A DNA stretch of 64,000 bases from Rheum nobile. Taxonomy: Eukaryota > Streptophyta > Magnoliopsida > Caryophyllales > Polygonaceae. The stretch's first letter is position 1, and the number at the start of each line of letters is the position of its first letter. Of the stretch, positions 43,785 through 55,403 are shown piece by piece. A model generated the notes under the pieces. It had not been told where the DNA came from and made no database searches. It saw nothing but the letters and a program-made list of their open reading frames with translations. The translations under genes and the position numbers were made by a program. The stretch is taken from assembly GCA_027886185.1 (NCBI GenBank), contig WOAB01000838.1, positions 124,001-188,000 on the forward strand, written 5' to 3'.

Positions 43785-44778
43785 TAATCAAAGGCCTCCA
43801 AGGAAGAGGCTCAAGCAAAGGAGAACTCTTGTCAAAGCTCAAAGTTTTTAGTTCTCGTCAAATTCTGGATAACCTTCGGTAAAACGACCATAACTATGGA
43901 TAGAAAATTGATCTCGAGATGATTCAAGATGCGTTGGAAATATGATTCAAAGATATACAAATCCATAGTTTACATAGAATCGAAACTCCAACAAGAAGAT
44001 GTTCAAAATCCAGTTTTACTGAGAGTTGTGCAATTTTTCAGCGGTAATTATCTACTTTCCATACTTAGATTAGTTAGATAAGATTATGTCCGATTTTCCT
44101 TGTTATATTATCTTTATTTTCAGCATTAATTAATTAGTTTATCATTTCCTTAGGATTAGATAAGAAGAATTAGGATTCAAGCTTGTTTGGTTTCCTAGTT
44201 GCTTCTTTAGCAAGTTTCTATCTTTTATCTAGTTTCCTTATCTTTAGCCTTAGATAGATTAGATAGATTTCATATTTTGCAAGCCATTAGGGCACGAAAT
44301 TGTCTTTAAATATTCATGTTTTGTCATTCAATAATCACATTTAATTGCTTAAGTTTATGAAAATTGAAGTTTATCTCCTTGCTTGAGCCTAGACATCACC
44401 CCCTATCTTGTTGTGGTTTATCTATCTATCTATCATACTCGTCTCTTTGAGTCAAAACTCATACCTTTGAGTTCAAGAAACGATCATCACTTTGATCGTC
44501 CTCAAGATCCTCTCTTGGATCTCTTTCGGCCATCTCTTTGGTCGCGCTACACCCTCGATCTCTTTCGAGTGTCTTCTCATGATTTCCTTTGGGGATTTCA
44601 TGCAATTCATCAATGGTGTGCACCCTTTGCTTCCACGGAATCCATGAGATAAAATCCATCACTTTGGCATTTAAGAAACCTTGAAGGCTTGCGAAGACGA
44701 AAGCTTGTCGCTTGGCTTGGCTTGGCTTAGTTGCATTCCAGGGCACTTGCGATCGACTCAACATGGACTTTCGCATCA
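43785..44778 (+). mobile_element. Solo LTR of the outer gypsy family inside gag
   Basis: Right end TTTCGCATCA is exact by comparison with 10378. The left part (TTTTAGTTCTCGTCAA...GGATAACCTTCGGTAAAACGACCATAACT) matches 48200-48300, and the right part matches 47560-47785. The left boundary is approximate and no clear 5-bp duplication was found. Gag coding sequence resumes after it (EIYAYIQRKEKDAWSRSNPRYG), so it is an insertion reduced to a solo LTR, or an unequal recombination product. Confidence 0.7.
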
Positions 44779-46152
44779 GACCTCAACACAATGACACACA
44801 CGGAAATGGAGATCTACGCGTACATTCAAAGGAAAGAGAAGGACGCTTGGTCACGCTCCAACCCTAGGTATGGTTCTAACCCAAGTTCCAATTTTTCCTC
44901 TAATTTTTTGCGGAATTCTTTGCAATCCAAGAATGCCCCCGCGACGCCCGCAGCGGCGCCCCCTCGCAGATTGCCCCAGCCTCCCTAGGATGACCGCGCA
45001 CGCGACCACATTTTCTTTAAGTGCCAAGGCCGCGACCATATTCAGCGGGACTGCCGCAACAACAAGCGAGTCCTCTTCTCCTAGGTCGGTTACGAGTCCT
45101 TCAACAACGAGCCGCTTGACGAAGACTGTGCCCCCATGCCAAGGATGCTCACGATGGCATCGATGGAGACACCAAAAACGCCTACTATTGCAGCATGCCA
45201 GGCGATGACGAAGGCACTCGCTTGGGCCTTGTCATGCGTCGCGTCCTCACGGACAAGGAGGGCACACTTGTGGATCAATGTGAGAGTTTATTCCACACAT
45301 GCTGCTTGGTCAAGACTGTCGACCTCAGTGTGATCATAGATGGAGGGAGTTGCTGCAACATCATCAATGAGAAGGTGATTCACCATCTCAATCTTGAGAC
45401 AACCCCTCACCCCCAGCCGTATAACCTCTAATGGATCTCCGAATGTAACGATGGCAATGTGGTCAAAAGGCAATGCCATGTCACCTTCAATATTGTCTAT
45501 TACCATGATACTGTTTTGTGTGATGTTATTGTTATGGATGCCACTCACTTGCTTTTAGGATGCCCTTGGCAATTTGACAAGCGCGCCCTACACGATGGCT
45601 TCCTCAACAATTAAATCTTCATGCACAATGGAAAGAGGATCACCTTGCTTCCCGAAATCCTCCAAGACCAAGTGGAGCATCATCGCATGAAGGCCATTGA
45701 GTAGGTCAAGTCGCAAGCTGCCCCTCTCACGCGCTCTAGCAACGTAGCGCGCCCTAGCGACATAGCGCGCCCCACAGCGCACTCTAGTGACGCGACGTGC
45801 CTCAGCGCTCCCACTTCCAACGTGCACCCCAGCGACATAGCGCGCTCCAGTGCTCCCAGTGTTAGCATGCGCCCCAGCGACGCGGCACGCTCCAGCGACA
45901 CGAGTGTCAACACGTGACAGCGATGCCAGAGCCCAGCCAGTGACGCGCTCCCCGCATGTGATGCGCTCCAACTCCGTGACGCCAGTGCCCTTGAAAGGAA
46001 AATGCGAGAAGCGCTTCCTGTTGGTGCGTTCCCGAGACCTCATCCCAATGCTACAGGGACATCAACCGTGTTTTCTTTTGCTTCCTAATACGTGTCTTTT
46101 GAATGTCAAGGATATGTTTGATTTACCCCCTTTAGTGTCTTCTCTTTTGTAG
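44779..46152 (+). pseudogene. Outer gypsy gag C-terminus and protease
   Basis: Serine/asparagine-rich spacer, then a CCHC knuckle (CQGRDHIQRDC, about 45023-45058, in a second frame), then the protease: VIIDGGSCCNII (Asp about 45338) with HHLNLETTPHPQPY, and VLCDVIVMDATHLLLGCPWQFDKRA after a stop at about 45429. Motifs fit plant chromovirus-like elements. Several stops (45429, 45613, 45700) and frameshifts are present. Confidence 0.72.
45725..45960 (+). repeat. Degenerate repeat encoding S-D-I/A-A-R-S/P units
   Basis: About nine loosely conserved 18-27 bp units with GCGCGCYCCAGCGACRTAG in the linker between protease and RT. In translation they read SDIARP, SNVARP, SDAARS and similar. Alanine/arginine-rich linkers are not a known conserved part of gypsy pol. 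Confidence 0.6.
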
Positions 46153-47100
46153 GAATTTGAGGATGTACTTCTAGAGGATCTCCCTGCAAGTTTGCCGCCT
46201 ATGCGAGGCATAGAGCACCAGATTGACTTAGTGCCCGACGCCTCCTTGCCCAATCGCGTTGCCTACCGCTCCAGTCCAGAGGAGACCAAGGAGTTACAGC
46301 GCCAGGTCCAGGAGTTGATGGACAAGGGCTACGTTCGTGAGACCCTTTGTCCCTGCGCCGTCCCAATAATTATTGTCCCCAGGAAGGATGGCTCTTGGCG
46401 CATGTGCGTTGATTGTCGCGCGATCAACCAAATCATGGTGAAGTATCGCCATCATATTCCTAGACTAGATGATATGCTATATGAGCTTCATGGAGCCACT
46501 TTGTTTTCTAAGATAGACTTGAAAAGTGGCTATCACCAAATTAGGATGAAGGAAGAAAATGAGTGGAAAACAACATTTAAGACCAAGTACGAGCTCTATG
46601 AGTGGTTTGTGATGTCATTCGGCCTCACTAATGCGCCCAGCACGTTCATGAGACTCATGAACCATGTTTTGAGAGCGTGTTTGGGAAGATTTGTCGTAGT
46701 CTACTTTGATGATATTCTTGTTTACAACAGGACCCTAGAGGATCAATGGACACACCTTAGGGCCGTGTTAGAGTGTCTTAGGAAGGAGAGTCTTTATGCT
46801 AACCTTGGTAAATGCTCTTTTTGCTCGGACTCTACTATTTTCCTTGGTTTTGTTGTTAGCAAGGATGGACTCCGCATGGATCAAGAGAAGATTCGTGCCA
46901 TATTGGAGTGGTCACGCCCCACCACGACAACCATGGTGCGTTCCTTCTTAGGGCTCACAGGCTTCTACCGCCGCTTCATGAAGGACTTCTCCACGATCGT
47001 CGCGCCGCTGCACGAGCTCACCAAGAAGAATGCCACCATCGACTGGAGCGACGCCCACGAGGCCGCCTTCTTCGCGCTCAAGGAGCGCTTGTGCCGCGTG
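46153..47100 (+). pseudogene. Outer gypsy reverse transcriptase, truncated
   Basis: Well-kept RT: PMRGIEHQIDLVPDASLPNR, RKDGSWRMCVDCRAIN, FSKIDLKSGYHQIRM and the catalytic VVYFDDILVYN (about 46696-46728), then the connection region RSFLGLTGFYRRFMKDFS. It stops abruptly after AAFFALKERL at about 47090, where sequence like the LTR (CCACGCGCTCCCTGG) begins. RNase H and integrase are deleted. The open frame itself runs on to TAA 47167, but the last 25 codons are LTR-derived. Confidence 0.88.
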
Positions 47101-47785
47101 CCACCTCTGTGGCGCGCCCCATGCCACGCGCTCCCTGGTACGCGCCCCTTATTCCGTTTCTATCTTTAAGTGTTTTGAGGTTATTTGGATATTTTTAGAC
47201 TATTTTGGAAAGGTTGCTATTTTGAGGTTTTCATGATTGGTGTGGCGCGTCATGTGTTATGGGCCGCCCGTCCAAGCTCGTTCGATTACTTAGATTATTT
47301 CTATCTTGTTAGCTTAGCTTATTCTATAAACACTTGTTATTTCCCATTGAGACAATCACGTTTAATTGCTTAAGTTTATGAAAGTTGAAGTTTATCTCCT
47401 TGCTTGAGCCTAGACGTCACCCCCAATCTTGTTGTGGTTTATCTATCTATCTTACTCGTGTCTTTGAGTCAAGACTCATCTCTTTGAGTCCAAGAAATCG
47501 ATCATCACTTTGATCGTCACCAAGATCCTCTCTTGGATCTCTTGCGGCCATCTCTTTGGTCGCTACGCACTCGATCTCTTCCGAGTGTCTTTTCTACGAA
47601 TTCCTCTCGGGTTTTCGTGCAATTCATCAAGGGTGTGCACCCAAGGTTTCCACGGTAACCACGAGAGCAAAACCATCACTTTGGTGAGCAAGAAACCTCG
47701 AAGGCATTGCGAGACAAAAGTTTGGTGCTTGGCTTAGTTGCGTTCCAGGGCACTCGCGATCAACTCAACATGGACGTTTGCATCA
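47101..47785 (+). repeat. LTR right part fused to RT
   Basis: From CACGCGCTCCCTGG (shared with about 10203) to TTTGCATCA at 47785. Homologous to 10124-10378 and 44160-44778. It carries the CTTTGGTCGCTACGCACTCGATCTCTTCC stretch of this family. The left half of the LTR is absent. Confidence 0.65.
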
Positions 47786-48126
47786 GCTTCCCCCACTTCA
47801 TAATGCATCAACCATAAGGATAAGGAAGACAAAAAATATTCACCGTTAATCGTTGACCACACTCCACCAAGTCCGACGTTGATGTCTCACAACGAAGGCT
47901 CTCCCTTGGACACAGTCACTTGTGCTCTTGTGGTTCACCCATGCACCCCAGTAACAAAGACATCCTTTCATCACAAAGGAAGCACGTAGACAAGCCGAGA
48001 TTGAGCTGCCCAACGCTTGGGTAAAAGAGGTGTAGGCTGAATATGTCAAAGTTCACGCCCTACACTCCATCAACCAACTATGCACACGTCGAATCGAGGA
48101 CGATTTGAAGCCAAGTGAGGGAAAAT
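47786..48126 (+). other. Possible gag remnant between two LTR pieces
   Basis: Translates to fragments such as ARRQAEIELPNAWVKEV and ALHSINQLCTRRIEDDL, with stops. It might be a remnant of a gag N-terminus of the same family, but this is weak. Confidence 0.25.
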
Positions 48127-48720
48127 GATGACAACCAAAGGAAGATAACTCGAAGACCTCCAAAAAAGAGACTTAAGTCAAGAAGATTTCGGAAAAGATT
48201 TTCAAAAGTTTTAAGTTCTCGTCAAGGTTTGGATAATTTTCGGTAAAACAACCATAACTTTATCTAGGAAATTGATCTCGTGCTCATTCGAATTACGTTG
48301 GAAATCTGATTCAATGATTTACAATTGTGTAGTTTATGTCGTATAACAAAATCCAACCGGAAGATTATCAAAATCATGTTTTATAGAAGATAGTGCAAAG
48401 TTCTACGGGAATAGTTGACTTTCCATAATTAGATAGATTTAATATATGTTATAGTAGCTTTAATATTATGTTTAGCATATAATTCAATGTTATTAGTTAT
48501 ATTTTAGATTCAAAGGCATAGAAAGAAGATATAGGGTCGGTCAAACTTGTTTGTTTCCCTTTCTTCTTCTCTTGCAAATTCTATGTTATTTTCGCTTTCC
48601 TAATTTTGATTATTTTTTAGGATTAATAGAGTGCTTCTTTTGCAAGCAAGAAGGTACACAATTATGTATTTATATTCCAAAATTTCATTAATAAAATATC
48701 ATGTTGAATCATAGGGAAAC
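48127..48720 (+). repeat. LTR left part of the outer gypsy family
   Basis: Matches 43785-44370 (shared TTTTAAGTTCTCGTCAAGG, GATCTCG and GTTGGAAATCTGATTCAA). Probably starts TGATGACAACC at 48127. Ends in AT-rich sequence without the family's right end. Confidence 0.6.
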
Positions 48721-50051
48721 CTTTTTTAATTTTTACTTATAATATTCAACCCAAAACACTTGTTTTCTTCCTACATTCAATAGCAATAGAGATAGAAATT
48801 CGAGTGACAATTATAACCAGTGTTTTTATAGTTTTCTCGTGCACTATTCTTGTGGATCCCTTCTATATCTATTAAGGAGGAAGTCTGCACAGTTTCGTGG
48901 TGTTTGGAGTTGGATAGTGTAGCCATCTCACAAGCCTTAGGCAAAGTCGTTGATCTTGCTCGGTAGCCAGCATAACGACAGTATGGAGCAGATTTGATCG
49001 GTCCATTGTAACCAAATTGGACGAAATTCGGAGGGTGTACTCTAAACATATCAGTTGAACTACAATCCGATGTTGAGGCAAAGAATACTTGTCCAAAGAC
49101 GGGACTGAACAATGACGTGAAGGAGCTAATCACATAATAAGTGATTATTCACATATCAAAATTTATAAAAGAAATGAAATAAATGTAATTTTTCATGATT
49201 ATAGCATGTAAAAGTAATTATAATAAAGTTTAATTTTGACAAAAGTTATATCAAATGCATTGTTGTTAAGATTTATTTATAAAGACATACTCGATTCTGA
49301 AAGAACATATTGATCTAATTGTGTTAATAATTTATAATCTAATCTACTCTGAATATCCTTTAGTGGCCAATAATATTATAAGATGATTACTATGATCTGG
49401 ACTGATTTTTGTTTCCACTGTTCCATGGACAAAAACCAAAGTGAAAAATCAAATGAGCATAAGAAATGTTTATGATCTTCTATTGTCTCATGCTTAGCTG
49501 ATCTCAATCATTCTATCTCTGGTCTTTCTCATATTAGTACCTTTTATTTTGTTTTTTAAACAATATTTTTATATATAAATAAATAATCATGTAAATATTT
49601 TTTAGAGATGATTTGAATAAGGACATGAATTTACAAATATAATATATAAAATAACAATATAAAAAGTATACATTTACTATAATGCTAATATGACACCCGT
49701 GACCCGTGTAAGGCAAGAGAATAAAATTAGCTCAAACTTTATGCAAACATTGATTATGAAAGGAGTTTAATGGTGCTTGGCTCTATTGAAAAATTTATGT
49801 ATCTTAATTATTTTCATCTTCTCTGTCATTCTCATCAACATCTTCTCTAGGATGTATTTTTTTTTTTTTTTTGTGACAATTAAGTTAAGCGTAATATCTT
49901 TAAGTTCTGTTTTTCCAATCTTCAAACAAAGTCCTATTTTTCCAATGTTAATTATAAACTTCTGCAATTGGAAATTTCGGTCCGGATGCCATCCCCAACG
50001 AGCTGGCATGCGACAACAACAATTATGAGCAATGTCCTACTCGAACCCTTC
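48721..50051. other. AT-rich spacer without supported gene
   Basis: A minus-strand frame at 48777-49133 is open for 118 codons but shows no family motif. A T17 tract lies near 49857-49874. The sequence from 49900 to 50051 borders the copia element on its left. Confidence 0.35.
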
Positions 50052-50913
50052 TGTTAGGAAGTGAACTTTTGGGAATTCCAGTTCCCTACCTAGTTTTCTT
50101 CCTCAGTTTTCCTAGTTTTGATAATGACAAACACCTTTGCTATTAACATTTCCATTAGTGTGACAAACAGGGAACTCTGGATTAGGAAAGCACAAGACAG
50201 AGACACTAACGCCGGACTTGGGAACTGGCGGAAGGAATTGAAGCTTGCTGACGCTGGAATCACTTGGATTAATCTGTAAAGAGCGGCGGCGAGCTGTTTT
50301 AGGGTATATCTTAGTTAGAGAGAGAACTATGAGATCTTATCATGTTTCCATAAGTTTTAGGAGCTTAAAAGTTTATCTTTATGGAAACAAAACATATAAA
50401 AATCGGTAAAGATTATATTTGGTAACAAATGTTATCTTTAACGATTACTTTTGATTATTTTATTTGTTTGATTCGGTTATTGGAGATTTGCATCCTCTAG
50501 TAATTAAATCATATAAATAAAGTAATTGAAACTCTCTCATTTTTACGCATTCACGAAGAAGAAGAATTCTGAGTGCTGTGAAGAACTTGTGCCGAGTTCT
50601 TTGAAGAAGAACTAAGTAAGTTGCTTGCTTGTTGTTGCTTGGTTAGGTCGAACTAGATAGAGAGTCCTTAGTGTGTCTAAGACTTAAATCTGTGTGTTCT
50701 ATTCTAGTTGATTGTAACCGAAGTATTAATACAAGAAGTAGACTTTGAAATCCTCTTGTAAGAGAGGTAGTGGGTTTTATCCTGGATAACTAGTTGGTTA
50801 TCAAAGGTTCCCACTCTAAGGAACTTGTCTTGAATCTGCTATTGTTTACTTATTCCACTGCTTAGGGAACTGGACTCTCAGTTCCCTCGATAACTAACAA
50901 GTACAATCCTACA
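50052..50913 (+). repeat. 5' LTR of the copia element
   Basis: 862 bp. Contains CATATAAATAAAG near 50510 as a possible TATA box. The partner LTR differs by about 25 substitutions and two small indels. Confidence 0.92.
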
Positions 50914-50915
50914 AT

Positions 50916-50927
50916 TGGTATCAGAGC
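50916..50927 (+). other. Primer-binding site (initiator tRNA-Met)
   Basis: TGGTATCAGAGC, two bases after the LTR. Confidence 0.9.
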
Positions 50928-50964
50928 AGGCGCTCTAGATTTGTGTTAGTTTACAGATTTCAAG

Positions 50965-52957
50965 ATGTCTAGTTCAAGCGAATTCAGCCTGGGAATCTCC
51001 ATCAACAAACCCCACATTCGTAAGAAGGGAGAAGAAGAATGGTGGGAGAAGTGCATGACCAACTACATCCAAACCATGGACTATCAGTGCTGGCGCGTGA
51101 TAGAGAATGGTGATGGAGTCATTCCTAAGGACTTAACTGAAGACCAATTGAAGCCTGAGTACTACACCATCAAAGAAAAAATGCTAAAGCTCGTCAACTT
51201 ATTCTCAATGGGTTGACAAGAGAAGATATGGACAAGGTGATAGGAATCCCAACTGCTAAAGGGATCTGGACTGCTCTGAAGGAGATGCATGAAGGAAGTG
51301 AGGAACTGAAGCAAAGCAGGAAGTTCGCTCTAGAAGGAGAATACCACACTTTCGAGATGCTTGAAACTGAGAACATATCTCAATATCACTCACGTTTCAC
51401 AAGGCTTGTCACAAAACTCACCAACGCCGATGTAGAACTTGATGAATGGTCTAAATCCCTTGACATCATCAACGGACTCAACTCCAAATTCAGCCTCATC
51501 AAAAGAGTTCTGAAGACTACTCTTGGCATTCAAGGACTTCCTTTAACACAAATCATAGGAAAACTTGAAGTTGATGAAAGGGAGGCACTCAAAGCAAATT
51601 ATGCCAAGAAGATGGAGAAGGGAATTGCCTTAAAAATCTCAAAGGCATTTTCTAGGCTGGAAATGGAGGAAGAAAACTCCGACCTTGAAGATGAAGAGGA
51701 TGAGATGACCGCCTTGGTTACCAAGCATATCAGAAAGCATTTCTTCAAAGGAAAGTTCAAGAAAAACTTCCAGAAAAAGGATCTCTCTGAATATCAATGC
51801 TATCAATGCAAGGAAAGAGGACATCTGGCAAGGAACTGTCCTAAGAACACCAACGACGATGACCAGTCTCAGCATAAGAAGGCTCTCTTTGCTACCTTCG
51901 GAGATGACTCAGAAGACTCCGAAGAGGAACTGGAAACAAATGGAACTACTAAAGGCAGATGCCTAATGGCCAAGGAAGATTCAACCGAATCAGACGACTC
52001 CGGGGTATCTTCTTCTGACTTTACCAAGTCTCTTCTTGAATATGATAAAAAACAACTGGTCAAAATAATTAAGAAACTTGGAAAGGAAATTAGTTCCCTA
52101 CAAGAGAAACTGGAAGAATATGAAGATGAAATTTCATGCTTAACCACTGAAAACTCTGTCTGGAGTAAGAAACTTGAGAAAACTGAGAAATTACTGGCTA
52201 ATCCTCCAAGAAAGTGTGAGTTTTGCAAAAATGTTAAAAAGGAACTTATGCATGTTGATAACCCCCCAGTTCCTACTACAGACTCTGAAAATAAAACCTC
52301 CTCTATGCTAAATGAAATCATGAACAAACTTGATCATCTTACTCACTCTATAAATGAGAAAATTGTGAATCAAACTGTTTTTGTTAAGCAACGGCATGGT
52401 CTGGGTTATTCTGGTAAAAATGATTCTGTGGAAACATGCTCTGCTGAGAGTGGGAAACTAAGAAGGGAACTCGCCGAGAAAAATGAGTTTCTCAGTGGCG
52501 CATTGCAAAACTCTCGCGACAAAGCCCAGTTCCTAGAAGAGAAGGTAAAAGTGCTTGAACAAAAGCCCAAAGAGAACCAAACTTGGTTCAATGGTCAAAA
52601 CGCTCACAAGATGTATGTTGTCCAAGCTCAGGGAACTGAAGGTAAGAAAGTTAACTTTGAGCAAAGAAAACAAGAAAGATCATTCTGACCTGGTCATGGT
52701 AAGTATGGTCATGTTGTCTATAATCGTGTCTGCTGGCATTGTGGTAAGAATGGCCACTATATTCATCAATGCATTCACAAGAAAAGACAAATGGAAGAAA
52801 ATGCTAGGAAAAGGAACCAGAAAACTAATAACAAGAAAAGGATGCATACCATTAATGATTTGAATGATCCTTATTATTTTATTCCTGCCTCTAACCCACA
52901 GACAAGATTTCAACCTCATTCACCCAGAAAAGCTAAGCTTAGCTGGGTTCCAAAAGT
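50965..52957 (+). pseudogene. Copia gag with long C-terminal extension
   Basis: Starts MSSSSEFSLG at 50965. A UBN2/Retrotran_gag_2-type region has EEWWEKCMTNYIQ and AKGIWTALKEMHEGSEELKQ; a one-base frameshift lies near 51205. Then FEMLETENISQYHSRF and a CCHC knuckle CYQCKERGHLARNC (about 51801-51842). A long acidic and coiled-coil extension (KIIKKLGKEISSLQEKLEEY) follows to TGA 52686. In the same frame beyond this stop is a second CCHC knuckle CWHCGKNGHYIHQC (about 52734-52775). The unusual length and two knuckles fit SIRE Gag. Confidence 0.88.
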
Positions 52958-54394
52958 TTGAGTTCCCTTGTGCAGGACGAAGTGCGACAACAAGACAAAT
53001 GGTACATAGACAGTGGATGCTCGTGCCATATGACCGAAAACAGAAAGAAAATGGCGTCACTTCAACAACACCGAGGAGGAACTATTTCCTTCGGAGATAA
53101 GAGAAAGGGAACAATCTGTGAAACTGGAAGTGTGAATCTCACTGATCACATTAAGGTAAGTAACGTTAATCTTGTTGAAAATTTAGGTTTTGATCTAATA
53201 AGTGTGTCACAGTTGTGTGATCAAGGGGGAAATGAGGTTCGCTTTACCTCAAAGGAATGTTTCGTGGAAGACAGACAGGGAACTGTGATCCTGAAAGGAA
53301 AAAGGTTCAATAATGTCTACATCATTGATCCAAAGTTCGTCCCCAAAGAGAAGTTGTGTCTCTCTTCCATTGACGATCAAACAAACCTCTGGCATCAACG
53401 ACTTGGTCACGCAAGCATCAAGTTAATTCACAAGCTGCACCAAAAGGAACTGGTTCGTGGCCTTCCTAAAATAAATGCTGAGAAGTCAGAAATCTGCTCT
53501 GACTGTGTTCAAGGGAAACAAGTCCGCAGTTCCTTTAAGTCCAAAACACTGGTAAGCTCCTCCAAACCTCTGGAACTCATTCACATGGATCTTTGCGGTC
53601 CTATGCGAGTTCAAAGCATTGGTGGTAACAGGTATATTCTTGTACTTGTTGATGACTATTCAAGATTCACTTGGACATTATTTATTAAATCTAAAAGTGA
53701 AGTTTTTGATAGGTTTAGTGAGCTAGTTCCCTTGCTTAAAAGATCATTGAATGTATCTCTTCGAGCCATTCGTTCCGATCATGGAACTGAGTTCGAAAAT
53801 GGAGATTTTCTAACTTTTTGCAGGGAACATGGAATCGATCACAATTTCTCAGCTCCCTACACCCCACAACAGAATAGGGTTGTTGAAAGGAAGAACAGAA
53901 CTTTGGAAGATATGGCTCGCACCATGCTAATCTCAAGTGGGCTCTCTCAATCTTTTTGGGCAGAAGCCGTCAATGCAGCTTGCTATATCCTAAATCGGGC
54001 CATGCTACGCCCTATGCTTGAGAAGACTTCATATGAGCTCCTTCGTGGCCGAGTTCCTAACATTGCTCATCTGCGTGTCTTTGGATGCAAATGCTTTGTT
54101 CACAATAATGGGAAGGACAATCTGGGGAAGTTTGATCCACGAAGCGATGAAGGGATTTTCATCGGATATGCTTCAAACAGCAAAGCCTACAAAGTCTTCA
54201 ACAAACGGACAAAAAAGGTAGAGGAAAGTATTCATGTTGTTTTCAATGAAAAATTGCCTTCAAGTCTGTGCAGGATCCCTCAGTTCCCTCGGAAGATCTA
54301 TTTCAACGACCAAGTGAAGACTCTGATGATGAAGCACCCTCTAAGCCAAACTCCTATCCCTCTTTCGCTAACTCTCCCAACTCTACTCCTTTGA
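52958..54394 (+). pseudogene. Copia protease and integrase
   Basis: Protease active site WYIDSGCSCHMT (about 52999). Pre-integrase region and HHCC zinc site (LWHQRLGHAS...CSDCVQGK). Integrase core with HMDLCGPM, IRSDHGTEFEN and PQQNRVVERKNRTLEDM: the three catalytic acids are present, but the family's Gly in PQQNG is Arg here (G-to-A). The zinc and core regions are open. The frame is lost near 54250-54290, where the linker to RT begins in a different frame. Confidence 0.88.
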
Positions 54395-55403
54395 TTGATC
54401 CCAAAGAGTCGACATCCACAAAAAGCTCTCCAGCTCTTCCTACTCAACCAGAAGTTATGATCTCCGTCCCAGTTCCCTCTGATCCAACTGCTCAAGTCAA
54501 TACGACCATACAGGGAACGGACAATGATCAACCTGTCGCCTCTTCTTCAGCTACCGCCCCTACAGAAGCTGAAACTCCAGGTACTGACTTGCTTGTTCCT
54601 AACAGAGACAAAAGGACAACCAAGCCCCCGGTCAGGTACGGATTGGAGGATATGATTTTTTGTGCTTTCAATGCCTTTATGTCTCTTATAGAACCCAAGA
54701 ACATTACGGAAGCACTGAAAGATGCCGACTGGATCATTGCTATGCAAGAAGAACTTCACCAGTTCGAAAGGAACAAAGTCTGGAGACTAGTTCCTCGTCC
54801 TCCTAATCGACACATCATGGGAACTAGGTGGGTTTTTCGCAACAAACTGGATGATTTGGGTGCAGTATCAAGGAACAAAGCTCGATTGGTTGCTCAAGGA
54901 TATAATCAACAAGAAGGAATTGACTACGATGAGACATTTGCCCCTGTAGCAAGACTGAAAGCTATTCGATTGCTCATTGATTATGCGTCTCACAAAGGCT
55001 TCAAGCTCTTTCAAATGGATGTGAAGACTGCGTTCCTTAACAGCATCTTTCAAGAGGAAGTATACGTCAAGCAACCTCCAGGATTTGAGGGTGATGATCA
55101 CCCTGACCACGTGTATTTCTTGGACAAGGCACTCTATGGCTTAAAACAAGCTCAACGTGCTTGTATGATCGCCTTGCCCAGTTCCTAACAGCAAATGGCT
55201 ATCGCCGTGGTGTGATCGACAAGACTCTATTCATCCTGGATGTGAAAGGTGACATTCTAGTGGTCCATGTATATGTAGATGATATTATGTTTGGTTCCAC
55301 TAACCCGTCTCTTGTAGAAAAGTTCAAAAATTTAATGAGCAGCGAGTTCGAAATGAGTATGATAGGGGAACTCACATTCTTCCTTGGATTGCAAGTCACT
55401 TAG
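54268..55403 (+). pseudogene. Copia reverse transcriptase
   Basis: Serine/proline/threonine linker, then RVT_2: WVFRNKLDDLGAVSRNKARL, YDETFAPVARLKAIRLLIDY and FKLFQMDVKTAFLNS. A frameshift at about 55160 follows LYGLKQAQRA. The rest, with the catalytic YVDDIMFGSTNP (about 55275-55310), is in another frame and ends at TAG 55401. Confidence 0.9.

Larger units (their letters stand above)
8516..47785 (+). mobile_element. Outer Ty3/gypsy family remnant (interrupted)
   Basis: Composite remnant of one Ty3/gypsy family. From left to right it has a pol C-terminus (8516-10123, split by a hAT MITE), an LTR end (to 10378), an initiator-tRNA primer site, the start of a leader (10379-10581), the inserted Tat element (10582-41805), the rest of the leader, gag, an LTR inside gag, protease and RT (41806-47100), and another LTR end (to 47785). 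Pol tail-LTR-primer site-gag-RT is a tail-to-head order, expected after recombination between LTRs of tandem copies. RNase H and the main integrase are missing from the right part. No full element remains. Lineage is probably chromovirus but not settled. Confidence 0.65.

Noticed and set aside
48777..49133. Antisense frame of 118 codons as a possible gene
   Set aside because: No recognised motif, no clear splice or promoter signals, placed in AT-rich repeat remnants.
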